Notes: generated from the letters alone by a model not told the origin. Positions 1-9,542 are shown, numbered from the stretch's first letter. The stretch: 64,000 nt of DNA from Desulfovibrio mangrovi (GCF_026230175.1 NZ_CP104208.1:2604001-2668000); one strand, 5' to 3'. Translations and numbers: made by a program.

Positions 1-216
1 GTCCGGCCACCCCCAGAATGGAAAGAACGGCAACATGAAATGCCTATAGCGCATTGCGGCAACAGAGTATCCACCCTACCGCAGTACAGTATAGCTACTT
101 TAGCAAACCTGTAGAATACTCCACAAGTTACGTCAAGTAAGGCGTCAATTTTTAACCATTAGTTACAAATCCGACAGGTAGAGTGCGCAACGGGGCCCAC
201 TGCGCACAGCGGACCG

Positions 217-1248
217 CTAGCGCCTGCGCCGCAACTGATATTTGGCTACAGCTGCATTGTGCTCTTGGAGTGTCTTGCTGAAATGATGGCTGCCGTCACC
301 CTTGGCGACGAAGTACAGATAGGAGTGCTTTTGCGGAAACACCGCTGCGCGTATGGCTTCAAGCCCCGGTGAACAGATGGGGCCGGGAGGTAACCCGGGC
401 TGCATGTAGGTATTGTAGGGATTGGTGGCGTTACGGAGATCTCGCTTCGTGATGTTGCCGTTAAAAGCTGGGCCGATCCCGTAAATAATGGTCGGATCCG
501 CCTGCATGAGCATATTCCGACGCATGCGGTTGGCGTAAACACCGGCAACCACGGCCCGCTCGTCCGCTACTGAAGTTTCCTTTTCCACAAGGCTGGCAAG
601 AATGAGAATGCGCCGCAACTCGTCCGCAGGGGGAGGACCCGCGGGCCACAGGGGTGCCGTTTTGCTCCAGAAGGTCTGCACCAGACGCGAGGCGGTTTCC
701 CACGCAGTGCGCGGCGTCATAACCTCTGGTTTATCCATGAGGTAGGTTTCCGGAAAAAGAAAGCCTTCCGCGTTTTCAAAGGGAATGCGGTGCTCCGCCA
801 GAAAAACAGGATCATGCGTAACCTGACGAAAGTCCTCGGCCCGGCCGAATTCCTGCGCTTCGACCGCCTTTGCCACATCCCACCAGGCCAGACCTTCCGG
901 GAATTGCAGGCGATACTGCACGGGCATGCCCTTCACCAGCATCTCCAGCACCTCATCCGGCGTCCAACCCGTATTGACGATGAATTCACCGGCCTGAATG
1001 GAGCCGGTAAGCTTGCGATACCGCGCCAGCATCCGGAACTTGCGAACGCTGGTGATGACATTCTTCTCGTGCAGATCTGCGGCCACCTTGTCAAAGGTAG
1101 CCCCGGGCCGGATGCGGATATGCACTTCCTGTCCGGTCGCTTCCGGAGCCGTTTTCAAAAAGGAACGGGCTTGATGCCACGTAACCAGACTTGCGACCAG
1201 GATAAGCGCCGCTACGGAGCCTAGGCTGATGGACAGAGCCTTTTTCAT
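217..1248 (-). CDS. mltG: Endolytic murein transglycosylase MltG (YceG family)
   Basis: Membrane-anchored enzyme of the YceG/MltG family, which cleaves nascent glycan strands on the periplasmic side and limits peptidoglycan chain length. The 343-residue product has an N-terminal membrane anchor (about residues 7-24), a LysM-like region (about 41-110) and the catalytic domain. The signature LASLVEKET (about 218-226) holds the presumed catalytic Glu222, and ADPTIIYG follows near 250. Length is normal for the family. Its start codon overlaps the ruvX stop by 4 bases (ATGA), so both are probably translated from one message with ruvX first. Family assignment is secure; activity is inferred from it. 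Confidence 0.95.
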   Translation of the reverse strand: MKKALSISLGSVAALILVASLVTWHQARSFLKTAPEATGQEVHIRIRPGATFDKVAADLHEKNVITSVRKFRMLARYRKLTGSIQAGEFIVNTGWTPDEVLEMLVKGMPVQYRLQFPEGLAWWDVAKAVEAQEFGRAEDFRQVTHDPVFLAEHRIPFENAEGFLFPETYLMDKPEVMTPRTAWETASRLVQTFWSKTAPLWPAGPPPADELRRILILASLVEKETSVADERAVVAGVYANRMRRNMLMQADPTIIYGIGPAFNGNITKRDLRNATNPYNTYMQPGLPPGPICSPGLEAIRAAVFPQKHSYLYFVAKGDGSHHFSKTLQEHNAAVAKYQLRRRR

Positions 1249-1685
1249 GCGTTTCCGTCCGTCGCACAGCGCTGGTGCTCAGGCTGATTGAGAAAGGATT
1301 CCAGAATGCGTACGGCGGCCTGCTGGTCCACCACTTTCTTGATCTCGCGTCCGCTCAGCCCCGCTTCGCGCAGGTCGTCTTCCGCCTCATGAGAGCTCAG
1401 CACCTCGGTCATGTAATAGACCGGCAGGGTGCATCGACGCTTCAGGCGTGCCACGAAGTTGCGCACCTGACGGGTCATCAGGGTTTCGGTACCGTCCAGC
1501 AAGGTAGGCAGCCCCACAACAATGGCCGCGGGATTCTCCTCCTCAATGAAGGCAAGCAATTCCGCAAAAAAACGATCCTTGGTCGTCATCACAAGGGTGC
1601 GGCGCGGAAAAGCCATCCTGCCGCCCGCATCCGTGGCGGCAAGGCCGGTCCGCTTGGTTCCGTAGTCGATGGCGATGCACTTCAT
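1245..1685 (-). CDS. ruvX: Holliday-junction resolvase-like protein RuvX (YqgF)
   Basis: RNase H-fold protein of the YqgF/RuvX family, linked in other bacteria to pre-16S rRNA 5' processing and proposed as a Holliday junction resolvase. The product is 146 residues, usual for the family. It opens with [19 protein letters not shown], the first conserved acidic motif, and contains [14 protein letters not shown] and a late VVDQQAA motif with the last acidic residue. The frame is open 41 codons further upstream, but the ATG at 1685 is chosen because the conserved fold starts exactly there. It is the first gene of an operon with mltG (4-base overlap). Confidence 0.93.
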   Translation of the reverse strand: MKCIAIDYGTKRTGLAATDAGGRMAFPRRTLVMTTKDRFFAELLAFIEEENPAAIVVGLPTLLDGTETLMTRQVRNFVARLKRRCTLPVYYMTEVLSSHEAEDDLREAGLSGREIKKVVDQQAAVRILESFLNQPEHQRCATDGNA

Positions 1686-1847
1686 CTCAGCTGAACAATC
1701 CTTATACGGGAATTCATGAAAAAAGCGCACGGGCAGCCCCGTGCGCTCCCTGTGCGCGCTGTTGTAGCCTGAGACAAGACCCCGATCAAGCACCTTGTCA
1801 TACCGCACAAGGTCTCAGGGGCTGCCGTTCAGTCCAGCCCTGTCTTC

Positions 1848-3548
1848 CTAAATGGACACATCCGCCGCCACAATGCCGAGAATGGTGCCTTGCGCATTCC
1901 TGAAGGGACTGGAGACCGTGATGCACGGAGCACCGGTGGCGTCCGATACATAGACGCTGGAAACGTAGAGGCTGCCTGTTTCCATGGGGCCGCTGAACCA
2001 TGGACGTGACGACCAGTCCCTGCCGCGGGCCTTGGCGTCTTCACGGCTTTCACTGCCAGGGCGGGGAACATTCGAGGTCGGTTGCACCCCGGTGGAGTCC
2101 GTCATGTACAGCAGCTCCACGAACGAGTGCCTGCCGATGATGCTCCGCATGGCCTGTTCCTGCCGATCCGGCATGCCGGAAAGAATATCCGGCGACGTTG
2201 CCAGCGAGTTGATCAACTCGTGCGCCTTGCCGCTGCCGATGAGCCGGAACACGCTGTTCAGATTGGCCAGATTGTCCACCTCCCCGGACAGAGTGGACAG
2301 CGAACTGAGCGAATCCCGCATGTGGCTGCTGGTGGTACCGGAAATCTCGTCCACGGTACTAATGATGGTATTGATGTGCTCCGCGCTGACGGCCTGCTGA
2401 CTGGCCGCAGCGGCAATGGACTGGATCTGCCCTGCGCTCTCTTCCGCAAGCGATACGATGTTCTGCAACAGTTCGCCGGAACGGGAAGCCAGTTCCGTTG
2501 CCGCATCAACCATGCGCGCCGTCTGGTGCATTCCGTCCCGCGTCTGGGCCACCCCCTGCTTGATGGCCGTTATCTGGCTGCCCACTTCTCCGGTGGCCTG
2601 CATGGTCTTTTCCGCCAGCTTGCGCACCTCGTCGGCAACCACAGCGAAGCCTCGTCCCGCATCTCCCGCGCGGGCGGCCTCAATTGCGGCGTTCAACGCC
2701 AGCAGGTTGGTCTGGTCCGCGATGTTGGAGATAATCTCCATAACCTCGTCCACGGCATCCGCCTTGGCTCCAAGCCCGTTCACCACGCTTTCCAATGCCT
2801 GCGTCTGCGCATGCACATCCGTAATGGCCTGTACGGTCCGGTCAACGGAAACGGCCCCTTCCTGCGCCCGGTCACGGGTGGTGTCGCTATGCACCGCTGC
2901 GGCCTCCGAGGCTTCTGCCACCTGCTGCACTGCGGCATTCATCTGTTCCATGGCAACAGTGGCCTCGCCGGCCAGTTCCTGCTGCCGAAGCGACCCTTCG
3001 CTCGCGCTGCGCGCATCCTTCTGCAATGCCGCGCGCGACTCACGAATGCCGACGATGGACCCGTCCAGCGTATCAGATGAATTGAGCAACCCCTTGCAGC
3101 GGGCCTTTTCCGCAAGCTCCCGCGTTTCGACAATCTCCTTGCGGCGCTTTTCCGCATGGGCGCGGCTGTCATCCGCGTTCCGTTCAGCCGCCACCAGCGC
3201 TGCGCGCAACTGGCCGAATGCGTCTGCCAGTTCTCGCATGCTGCCGGCGGATTCTCCCCGTAACGAGGCAATCCCGCCTGCAACGGCAGCCGGAACCGCA
3301 TCCCCTACGGTCAAGGCCCTTACATACTGCACCATCCGTTCTTCACGACGGGCTGCCCCGCGTACGCGAACCCATCCGGTCACGGCGATCAGCGTCAGCA
3401 CGGCACAAGCCGCACCCAGCGCCAGCGTTCCCGTTTCTCCTGCTCCCGCAGCGGCCTGCGCAGGATGGGGAACTCCCACCCCGATGAACAGAACCGCCGC
3501 AACTCCCGCGATCACGCCAATGGCGCTTCGCTCCTTCATTCCTCTCAT
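1848..3548 (-). CDS. Methyl-accepting chemotaxis protein with a C-terminal Cache-like sensor region
   Basis: Chemoreceptor that should control a CheA kinase. The 566 residues hold two hydrophobic segments (about 8-28 and 41-62) with almost nothing between them, so there is no periplasmic ligand domain. A cytoplasmic coiled coil follows, then the signalling hairpin tip (about 271-315, with [19 protein letters not shown]). After the signalling domain, residues about 446-566 resemble a PDC/Cache sensor: [28 protein letters not shown] and the terminal [10 protein letters not shown] match the family's typical run. That order (membrane, signalling, sensor) is the reverse of the usual one and implies cytoplasmic sensing. 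The start is supported by a GAGGTGA ribosome site 6 bases upstream. The gene is transcribed alone. Confidence 0.9.
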   Translation of the reverse strand: MRGMKERSAIGVIAGVAAVLFIGVGVPHPAQAAAGAGETGTLALGAACAVLTLIAVTGWVRVRGAARREERMVQYVRALTVGDAVPAAVAGGIASLRGESAGSMRELADAFGQLRAALVAAERNADDSRAHAEKRRKEIVETRELAEKARCKGLLNSSDTLDGSIVGIRESRAALQKDARSASEGSLRQQELAGEATVAMEQMNAAVQQVAEASEAAAVHSDTTRDRAQEGAVSVDRTVQAITDVHAQTQALESVVNGLGAKADAVDEVMEIISNIADQTNLLALNAAIEAARAGDAGRGFAVVADEVRKLAEKTMQATGEVGSQITAIKQGVAQTRDGMHQTARMVDAATELASRSGELLQNIVSLAEESAGQIQSIAAAASQQAVSAEHINTIISTVDEISGTTSSHMRDSLSSLSTLSGEVDNLANLNSVFRLIGSGKAHELINSLATSPDILSGMPDRQEQAMRSIIGRHSFVELLYMTDSTGVQPTSNVPRPGSESREDAKARGRDWSSRPWFSGPMETGSLYVSSVYVSDATGAPCITVSSPFRNAQGTILGIVAADVSI

Positions 3549-3654
3549 GGCGTCTCACCTCATTCTGCTCAAGTGCCGGATAAACATTGGACAAGGGACT
3601 AGTCTTGTCCCAAAACCTTTTTGAACACAACAGGATACAATATTGTAGGATAGC

Positions 3655-3697
3655 GCATAAAAATAGGCGGCAGGCTACAAAAACGCAGCCTGCCGCC
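3655..3697 (-). terminator. Intrinsic terminator of the dehydratase operon
   Basis: An 11-bp perfect stem (3666-3676 with 3687-3697) has a 10-base loop. On the minus strand a T-rich run (3656-3665) follows. It sits 29 bases past the stop of the activator gene. Confidence 0.85.
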
Positions 3698-3725
3698 CGA
3701 GCATTCTTCAGACATTTTACGGTTT

Positions 3726-4517
3726 CTACGCCGCGTTCGCCGCCCCCCACAGGGCAGCGCCCAGCGCGCCGCACATATCCGGCTCTTCCGGAATCAGCAG
3801 GGCTTCCTGTTCCGTGCCAAGCTCCCGTCGCAGCAGTTCGCGGATGCAGGGATTGTTGGCCACACCACCGGCAAAGACCAGAGGGAACTCAAGCCCTATC
3901 CGCCGCAACATGTTCATGGTGCGCCGGACAATGGATTGGTGCAGACCGAGGGCAATGCTTTCCGGCTTCACACCCTGCGCCATGAGCGAAGTGGCCTCCG
4001 TTTCCGCAAAAACGGTGCACATGGAGTTGATCACCGGGGCATCTTTGCCGAGCATGGCGTAGGAGCCAAAGGAAGCCACGTCCATCTGGAACACGGTGGC
4101 CGTATATTCCAGAAACTTGCCCGTACCGGCAGCACAGCGGTCGTTCATCTCGAAACGCCCCACCTTGCCGCCGGCCAGCACGGAAATGGCCTTTGTGTCC
4201 TGCCCGCCGATATCAAGCACGGTACGGGCCTGCGGGAAAAGATGGCATGCCGCCAGCGCATGGGCCCGAATCTCGGTAACGGTCTCCACCGGAGCGGCAA
4301 AGCCCAGATCCTGCACCAACGCACGGCCGTAGCCCGTAGATACGATTCTGTCGGGCTCGCAGCCTTCCAGCAGGGCGCGGCACTGACGCACCGGATCAAA
4401 GGTCGTGGGCAGACGACGCTGCAGAGTGGTGCTCCAGCCAGACCCGGCTGCGGCATCCGGCTCGCGCAGAACCAGTTCCATGGAACGGGAACCGATATCT
4501 ATGCCCGCGATGCGCAC
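3726..4517 (-). CDS. 2-hydroxyacyl-CoA dehydratase activator (HgdC/BadF-type ATPase)
   Basis: ASKHA-fold ATPase of the BadF/BadG/BcrA/HgdC family. The homodimer carries one [4Fe-4S] cluster and couples ATP hydrolysis to injection of a low-potential electron into its partner. Visible motifs in the 263 residues are GIDIGSRSMELVL (phosphate 1), LDIGGQDTKAI (phosphate 2), NDRCAAGTG with Cys128, CTVFAETEA with Cys167 (the expected bridging cluster ligands) and VFAGGVANNP (adenosine). It starts 2 bases after the stop of the partner gene, so the pair is translationally coupled. Full length for the family. The partner identity suggests a YjiL/YjiM or double-cubane-protein type system rather than a glutamate fermentation enzyme. 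Confidence 0.92.
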   Translation of the reverse strand: MRIAGIDIGSRSMELVLREPDAAAGSGWSTTLQRRLPTTFDPVRQCRALLEGCEPDRIVSTGYGRALVQDLGFAAPVETVTEIRAHALAACHLFPQARTVLDIGGQDTKAISVLAGGKVGRFEMNDRCAAGTGKFLEYTATVFQMDVASFGSYAMLGKDAPVINSMCTVFAETEATSLMAQGVKPESIALGLHQSIVRRTMNMLRRIGLEFPLVFAGGVANNPCIRELLRRELGTEQEALLIPEEPDMCGALGAALWGAANAA

Positions 4518-4519
4518 GG

Positions 4520-5797
4520 CTACTTCACCATTTCCACAAAGGCTTCAATGCGGGTCTTGAGCTGCTCCACGTCCTCCATGCTGTAGTCGGTCTCGATGGA
4601 AAGCATGGGAATACCTTCCTCACGCAACACCTTGTCCACCTTGATGGCCTCGTGAGCGTAGGGCTGGCAGAACATGAGGGAATAATGCACCACGCCGTCC
4701 GCCTTGAGGTCCTTGGTCAGATTCACCACATTTTCAAGACGCTCGGTATTGGGGGTGAAGCAAGCGCAGTCTATGCGCATGTAGCGATCCACGATGGCGT
4801 CGATCATGGCATCCATGGAGGTTGCGGATTCATCCACCAGATCACGGATGTTGCGCGTGCCGATGCACGACTCTTCTCCCACGATCACCGCACCGGAGCT
4901 TTCCATCACATAGGGCAGCTTCCAGTTCGGCACAGCCATGGGGCAGCCGGAAAGCAGCAGGCGGGCAGTCTTTTCGGGAGCGATGCCTTCGCCCCGGGCA
5001 ATGCGGGCTTCCATCTCATCGCACAGGGTGTTCACGGATTGCGTAAAACGCACCGGATCATCATAGAAGGAAACCTGATTGATGAGCAGAGCGTCACGGC
5101 CGGAGATGGGAGCCGGATTGGCGGCGCGCAGCGCGGAAAGACGCTGCAAGGCGCGACGTTTGTCGTTGGCGGTCCGTATGCCCTGCGCGAGCTTTTCCGG
5201 AGTGATGGTCACGCCGGTCAGACGTTCCAGTTCGTTCTTGAAACGCACCACCTCTGCGCGGAACAGTTCACGCGCATCACCGCTCTTGGTCTGGGGCAGT
5301 TCCATCACGTGCATGTTCACGTAATCGCCGAAGGCTTCATAGGCCTTCTTCTTGCCGTCGCAGGTGGTCTCGCCCACGATCATGTCGCAGGATTCGGTAT
5401 AGGGACACAGGCGCGCCAGTTTGAAACCGATGAAGGATTTGATCAGCGCACAGGTATTGCGGGGCACCAGTTTTTCCGCCTGCTCAGTGCCCGCATCCGC
5501 CCCCGCACACAGGCCCACATGCACAGCGTCTGCGGCAAGGGTCAGCTCTTCGGGCACGAACACGCAGAACGTGCCGATGACCTTGCGGCCTGCCGCCTTG
5601 GCATCCTGCAGTTCCTTCACGCGCAGGCCGTGCACCTCGCTGAGAACGAAGTCGAGGTACTCCATCCCCTTGAGGCGTCCCTGCTGGGACATGTAAATAT
5701 CGCCATAGAATTTACCCAGCACGGCCAGCAAGCCGTCATGAGCATCAATATCCAGATCCAGTTGCTCCCACATTTCCTTGTACGCAGCGTTGCTCAT
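4520..5797 (-). CDS. 2-hydroxyacyl-CoA dehydratase family protein (HgdB-like; possible double-cubane cluster protein)
   Basis: Iron-sulfur enzyme of the HgdB/FldBC/BcrBC superfamily, 425 residues. The partner activator lies directly downstream. Typical elements are KVIGTFCVFVPEELTLAADA near the start, PRNTCALIKSF, ETTCDGKKKAYE, a late SGCPM segment and HYSLMFCQPYAHE near the end, each with a cysteine that could bind a cluster. Classical hydroxyacyl-CoA dehydratases need two different subunits, whereas only one is encoded here. That matches the E. coli YjiM class and the characterised double-cubane cluster reductases, whose physiological substrate is unclear. The ATG at 5797 is chosen over a longer frame because of a GGAGGAG ribosome site 4-9 bases upstream and because conservation starts there. 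The substrate cannot be told from sequence. Confidence 0.88.
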   Translation of the reverse strand: MSNAAYKEMWEQLDLDIDAHDGLLAVLGKFYGDIYMSQQGRLKGMEYLDFVLSEVHGLRVKELQDAKAAGRKVIGTFCVFVPEELTLAADAVHVGLCAGADAGTEQAEKLVPRNTCALIKSFIGFKLARLCPYTESCDMIVGETTCDGKKKAYEAFGDYVNMHVMELPQTKSGDARELFRAEVVRFKNELERLTGVTITPEKLAQGIRTANDKRRALQRLSALRAANPAPISGRDALLINQVSFYDDPVRFTQSVNTLCDEMEARIARGEGIAPEKTARLLLSGCPMAVPNWKLPYVMESSGAVIVGEESCIGTRNIRDLVDESATSMDAMIDAIVDRYMRIDCACFTPNTERLENVVNLTKDLKADGVVHYSLMFCQPYAHEAIKVDKVLREEGIPMLSIETDYSMEDVEQLKTRIEAFVEMVK

Positions 5798-6208
5798 TGC
5801 TCTCCTCCATCGGTGGTGCGGCATGGTGAACAGGGACCGGCGCAGCTTGAGTCCGGCAATCCCCTCGACAACAGGACGGTCAACAGGCCCGACCCGCCAT
5901 ACCGATACAGGGGAAGGGCATTGCACCTTGTAGCAACGGTACAGACATGCATCCAATCGAAAATGGAAATAACTGCGGGCCATTACGATTGAATTATCCG
6001 ATAGCTTACCGGAAAATGCAGCGACACAGAGCCATACCCGCTGAACTACCCGAGTTCACCACCCCGGACCTGCCCGATGCCGCAACGGTACGAATAATCA
6101 TGTTCATAATCATTTGGATAGCAGGGCATGCGGTTGCCAAACCCCCTGCGGGCAGGTACATCTCAGCCCGTAAGCCGACCTGTGCAGCACAGGACGAACC
6201 CCAACAGA
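5798..6208. promoter_or_regulatory. Divergent intergenic region with an interrupted inverted repeat
   Basis: No convincing gene in these 411 bases between the divergent dehydratase and hydantoinase-like genes. It should hold both promoters. An interrupted inverted repeat spans 5954-5991: CAATCG plus AATGG on the left, CCATT plus CGATTG on the right. It could be an operator or a hairpin in the dehydratase leader. No consensus promoter was identified with confidence. Confidence 0.35.
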
Positions 6209-7912
6209 ATGAATGCCATGAACGAACAGCATCAATATATTATCGGCGTGGACGCCGGAGGCACATACACGGACGCCGTGATCATGGATGCCGCGTCCGG
6301 CCGCGTCATCGCCTCGGCCAAACGCCCCACCACGCACTACAATCTCAGTGAAGGCATTACAGCCGTGCTTGGCGCTGTCATGCAGGATTCGCAGATACCG
6401 CCGCAGGCCGTGGCGCTTACCAGTATTTCCACCACCCTTGCCACCAATGCCCTTGTGGAAGGCAAAGGGGCGGACGTGGGCCTGTTCGTCATCGGCTTCA
6501 ACCAGCGGCTGGAAGTACCCGCCGTGGCAGCCCGCTACATTCCGGGCGGTCACAGCATCAAGGGCGAAGAGTGCGAACCGCTGGGCGTCAATTTCGTTCT
6601 GGATGGCCTGCAGGAACTGCACGGGCAGGTGGATGCGTGGGCCGTATGCGGCTCCATGGCCTTCAAGAATCCCGCGCACGAGCTGGTCACGGCCAAGGCC
6701 ATCCAGCTGGCCGCCAAGCTGCCCGTGTTCTGTTCGCATGAAGCGAGCATGCGTGCGGGCATGAAGGAGCGCGCCACCACGGCCTGCCTGAACGCCCAGT
6801 TGCTCCCCGTCATGCGCGATTTTCTGGACGGTATGAGCAGGGCCCTGTGCAGCCTGAACATAGGCGGCTCCGTCTATGTGGTGCGCGGCGACGCCCGCGC
6901 CATGCCCATGGAGGAAGCTCTGCGGCAGGCAGCCTCCACCGTTGCCAGCGGCCCCGCCGCAACGGCACTGTTCGGCTCGCATCAGTCCCGGCTGCAGGAC
7001 GCAAGCATTCAGGATGCCCTTATTCTTGATGTGGGCGGCACCACCACGGACATCACCCTCATCCGCTCCGGCAAACCCGTGATCGATGAGGGGGGTATGA
7101 CCATCGGCAAATGGGAAACGCATGTGGAAGCCGTAGAAATGTTTACCGTGGGCGTGGGTGGCGACAGCTTCGTGTGTCCCGTCAAGGATGGAGGCTTCAG
7201 TCTCGGCCCCTCGCGCGTATTACCCCTGTGCATGGCCGGTGACCTGCCTGCCCCAGAAGGCTGGCTCAGCCACGGGCTGAACGCCCGCTGCATTCTGGCC
7301 GCACCGGCCCTGACGGAGGAAGACAAGGCCGGGGACGACATACTGCGCCTTCTTGCCGAGCACGGCCCCGCAACGCCCGAACAGATCATGCGCAGCCTCA
7401 AGCTGGCGGAAATCACTGTGGAGCAGCGTCTGGCAAAGCTTGCACGTCGGCAAAAGGTCATCGAGACCGGTTTCACTCCCACCGACGCCCTGCACGTGCT
7501 GGACATGCTGCATCTCGGCAATGCCGATGCCTCATCCGCAGCAGCAGCCCTGCTCGGCGCGCCGCGTCAGCAAGATGCCCGCGCCTTCGCCCGGAGTGTG
7601 CTGCACGAGGCGGAACGCATCATCGAAGAAACCGTGCTGCGCCATGTCACTCGCCGCGAAGTAGGCGGCGGGCTGGCAGCCTTTCTTGCCGACAGGGATA
7701 AACACTCGCTCATTACGGTGGATGTGGCCCTGAACGTTCCCATGATTGGCATAGGCGCTGCGGCCCGGATGCTTCTGCCCGAGGTGGCCAAACGCCTGCG
7801 CACCACCATCACGTTCCCGGAACGGCACGAGGTAGGCAATGCGCTGGGGGCCGCACTCATGGCGCGCCCTCTGCTGCAGGGCAACGGCACAACAGACTCG
7901 CAGCAGGTGTGA
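6209..7912 (+). CDS. Hydantoinase/oxoprolinase family protein (HyuA-like, single subunit)
   Basis: ASKHA-fold ATPase related to the A subunit of ATP-dependent hydantoinases, 5-oxoprolinase and acetone carboxylase. The product is about 567 residues. The first phosphate motif YIIGVDAGGTYTDAVIMD sits at the N-terminus, and LILDVGGTTTDITLI about halfway marks the hydantoinase A core. GVGGDSFV follows, then a winged-helix-like stretch near 400 (ATPEQIMRSLKLAEITVEQR) and a final ALGAAL segment. No B subunit lies next to it, so amide hydrolysis is not assured. Two starts 9 bases apart (6209 and 6218) are possible. It is divergent from the dehydratase pair, and the two may share control; this is inference from position only. 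Confidence 0.85.
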   Translation: MNAMNEQHQYIIGVDAGGTYTDAVIMDAASGRVIASAKRPTTHYNLSEGITAVLGAVMQDSQIPPQAVALTSISTTLATNALVEGKGADVGLFVIGFNQRLEVPAVAARYIPGGHSIKGEECEPLGVNFVLDGLQELHGQVDAWAVCGSMAFKNPAHELVTAKAIQLAAKLPVFCSHEASMRAGMKERATTACLNAQLLPVMRDFLDGMSRALCSLNIGGSVYVVRGDARAMPMEEALRQAASTVASGPAATALFGSHQSRLQDASIQDALILDVGGTTTDITLIRSGKPVIDEGGMTIGKWETHVEAVEMFTVGVGGDSFVCPVKDGGFSLGPSRVLPLCMAGDLPAPEGWLSHGLNARCILAAPALTEEDKAGDDILRLLAEHGPATPEQIMRSLKLAEITVEQRLAKLARRQKVIETGFTPTDALHVLDMLHLGNADASSAAAALLGAPRQQDARAFARSVLHEAERIIEETVLRHVTRREVGGGLAAFLADRDKHSLITVDVALNVPMIGIGAAARMLLPEVAKRLRTTITFPERHEVGNALGAALMARPLLQGNGTTDSQQV

Positions 7913-8006
7913 CGGCTTGAACTGTGCGCGCGTTTGCTATAACACCATTTTTTGACGCATTTCGATGAGTTAACGCTGGAACGAGCAGATCATACAGGAG
8001 AAGCAC

Positions 8007-8348
8007 ATGGAATTCCGCCCCAAGTCGTTTGAGGCCTGCATAGAAGTAGGCAGCGAATGCGAAGATTGCAGCATCGTGCACGCATGGGTACACGTGGACG
8101 GTGTGTGGACCGTGCACGCATGGGGAGAAACCGACATTGCGGTCTACGACCTGACCGTCACCCGCGACCCCATGCACAAGAGCGAATATTACAAAGAGAT
8201 GGGCGTTACCGAGGAACGTCTCAAGCGCTATTCCCGCATTGAGTTCTTCACCCTGCTTGGCGACCACAAACACTTCGGTCCTTATGACAAGGAGTTCTTC
8301 TTCGCCGAAACCTCGGACACCGACCCGCTGCTGAAAATCAAGAAGTAG
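8007..8348 (+). CDS. Hypothetical protein, 113 residues
   Basis: I do not recognise a named family. The product is soluble and acidic, with a Cys pair (ECEDCS, about residues 14-19), many aromatic residues and a His/Trp-rich stretch (HAWVHVDGVWTVHAWGE). It has no signal peptide or membrane segment. Coding is supported by a strong AGGAGAA ribosome site 5 bases before the ATG, codon use like its neighbours, and a perfect terminator 22 bases after the stop. It is probably transcribed alone, 94 bases after the hydantoinase-like gene. Confidence 0.8.
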   Translation: MEFRPKSFEACIEVGSECEDCSIVHAWVHVDGVWTVHAWGETDIAVYDLTVTRDPMHKSEYYKEMGVTEERLKRYSRIEFFTLLGDHKHFGPYDKEFFFAETSDTDPLLKIKK

Positions 8349-8369
8349 CCTTCAGACAAACAAACATGA

Positions 8370-8406
8370 AAGCCCCCCGACACCGCAATGTCGGGGGGCT
8401 TTTTTC
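8370..8406 (+). terminator. Strong intrinsic terminator, probably bidirectional
   Basis: A 12-bp perfect stem (8371-8382 with 8389-8400) has a 6-base loop, followed by T-rich 8400-8405. It separates the convergent 113-residue gene and the small lipoprotein gene. Confidence 0.9.
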
Positions 8407-8443
8407 ATCAGATGCCGTCCGGCAGGCCTTGCTCCGCGAAAGC

Positions 8444-8575
8444 CTACCCTTTCTTTTCGCCGCCCACGGAATACTGCCCCTTTGCCTTTTGCTTGCAACC
8501 GCCCAGAGGGGAGGCGATAACCACGGCCGTCAGGAGCACCAGCAATAGGCATATGCCCTTCTTGAATACACGCAT
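8444..8575 (-). CDS. Very small lipoprotein, 43 residues
   Basis: A short gene that size cut-offs would miss. It starts with a charged n-region (MRVFKKG), a hydrophobic core (CLLLVLLTAVVIA) and the lipobox SPLGGC, with the lipid-modified cysteine at residue 27. This leaves a mature lipopeptide of about 17 residues, rich in Lys and Gly and ending GGEKKG. A GGAG ribosome site lies 7 bases before the ATG. It follows the GntR-type regulator gene by 41 bases on the same strand and may be co-transcribed. Export and lipidation are inferred from the signal peptide; no function is evident. Asp is absent at position +2, so outer-membrane sorting is likely. Confidence 0.7.
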   Translation of the reverse strand: MRVFKKGICLLLVLLTAVVIASPLGGCKQKAKGQYSVGGEKKG

Positions 8576-8616
8576 GGCTATTCTCCTTGCAGCAAGGGGC
8601 AGCGCACAGAAAGCGG

Positions 8617-9279
8617 CTAGCCCGAAAAAACGTCCGAACCGTACTGGGCCATAAGCTCGCCGGTTTCGCGGTAGTGATGGCGCATGTGCTGCTCAATGGC
8701 CATGCCGTCTCCGGTCTTGAGCACTTCCAACAGGGCCTTGTGGCGCCTGTATATGGTTTCCGGGGCATACAGCGCCTTCAGATGGTGGCTGAGCAGGAAG
8801 TGGGTCACACGCCTGCTGGAACGCTGGGAAAACTCCACCAGCAGTTCGTTGTCCACCTTGTCGAACAGGGTATTGTGAAATTCGTGGTCCAGACGGGTCA
8901 ACTCGTTCAGATCGCGGGAACCGGCCGCAATTTCGCCCATCTTCTCCACGATCTCCGTCAGGCGGGCAAAATCGCCTTCGCTGAACTGGTTTATGGTCTG
9001 GGCAATGCCAAAGCCTTCCAGCACGCCGCCCAGCACGTAGCTGTCCAGAATCTGTTTGGCGGTGAGCGACACCACGGATTTGCCGACCTGCGGACGGGAA
9101 ACAACAATACCCTCGCGCATCAGTTCCAGCAGGGCTTCGCGCACGGGGGCGCGACTGATCTGCAGCTCTGCCGCCACAACGCTTTCTTTGATGCGCTGAC
9201 CGGACTGAATCTCGCCGTTCAGGATCTTGTCCTTGAGGTATTCTACAACCTGCTCAGAATATGTACTTCTTTGAATCAT
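8617..9279 (-). CDS. GntR-family transcriptional regulator, FadR/FCD subfamily
   Basis: DNA-binding repressor or activator of about 220 residues. The N-terminal winged helix (about residues 6-75: SEQVVEYLKDKILNGEIQSG, then ISRAPVREALLELMREGIV) is typical GntR. The all-helical C-terminal FCD domain has the usual metal-binding pattern LDHEFHNTLF and late histidines. Such proteins usually sense organic acids and control the adjacent catabolic genes, but no such gene is next to this one. The only same-strand neighbour is the tiny lipoprotein downstream. The ATG at 9279 is preferred to one 10 codons upstream because an AGGAA site precedes it. Confidence 0.92.
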   Translation of the reverse strand: MIQRSTYSEQVVEYLKDKILNGEIQSGQRIKESVVAAELQISRAPVREALLELMREGIVVSRPQVGKSVVSLTAKQILDSYVLGGVLEGFGIAQTINQFSEGDFARLTEIVEKMGEIAAGSRDLNELTRLDHEFHNTLFDKVDNELLVEFSQRSSRRVTHFLLSHHLKALYAPETIYRRHKALLEVLKTGDGMAIEQHMRHHYRETGELMAQYGSDVFSG

Positions 9280-9542
9280 GCATGTTCCTGTTCCGGCAGA
9301 AGGCACCACCCTTCCCCCGCCGTCGATGAGGGACTATACAGGTATATTGTACGGAATATCAACCTGCACGGGAAATTAGCCCGCATGCGGCGGGTCGCCC
9401 CCGCCGCAACGGGGCACGCTGCCACCATTTCACGAGTCCGGATTGCCACATTTCATAGATTAGCCTATCCATATTGCAATGATTCTTCCGGCAGATCCCC
9501 TCACCTTTTCCCTTCCGGCGCACTGATGCCACTGGAGGCTCC

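Noticed and set aside
183-207. GTGCGCA/TGCGCAC stem after mltG as a terminator
   Set aside because: Only 7 bp with a GC-rich loop and no T-run on the minus strand. Too weak to call.
2082-3624. Long plus-strand frames opposite the first chemoreceptor
   Set aside because: They are antisense to a clear chemoreceptor gene and have Ser/Ala/Arg-rich compositions typical of reverse frames in GC-rich DNA.
5797-5983. A 62-codon N-terminal extension of the dehydratase
   Set aside because: A perfect ribosome site and the conserved start favour the ATG at 5797. The extension looks non-coding.
8352-8768. A 138-codon minus-strand frame across the small lipoprotein and GntR genes
   Set aside because: It runs through a terminator and overlaps two better-supported genes in another frame.
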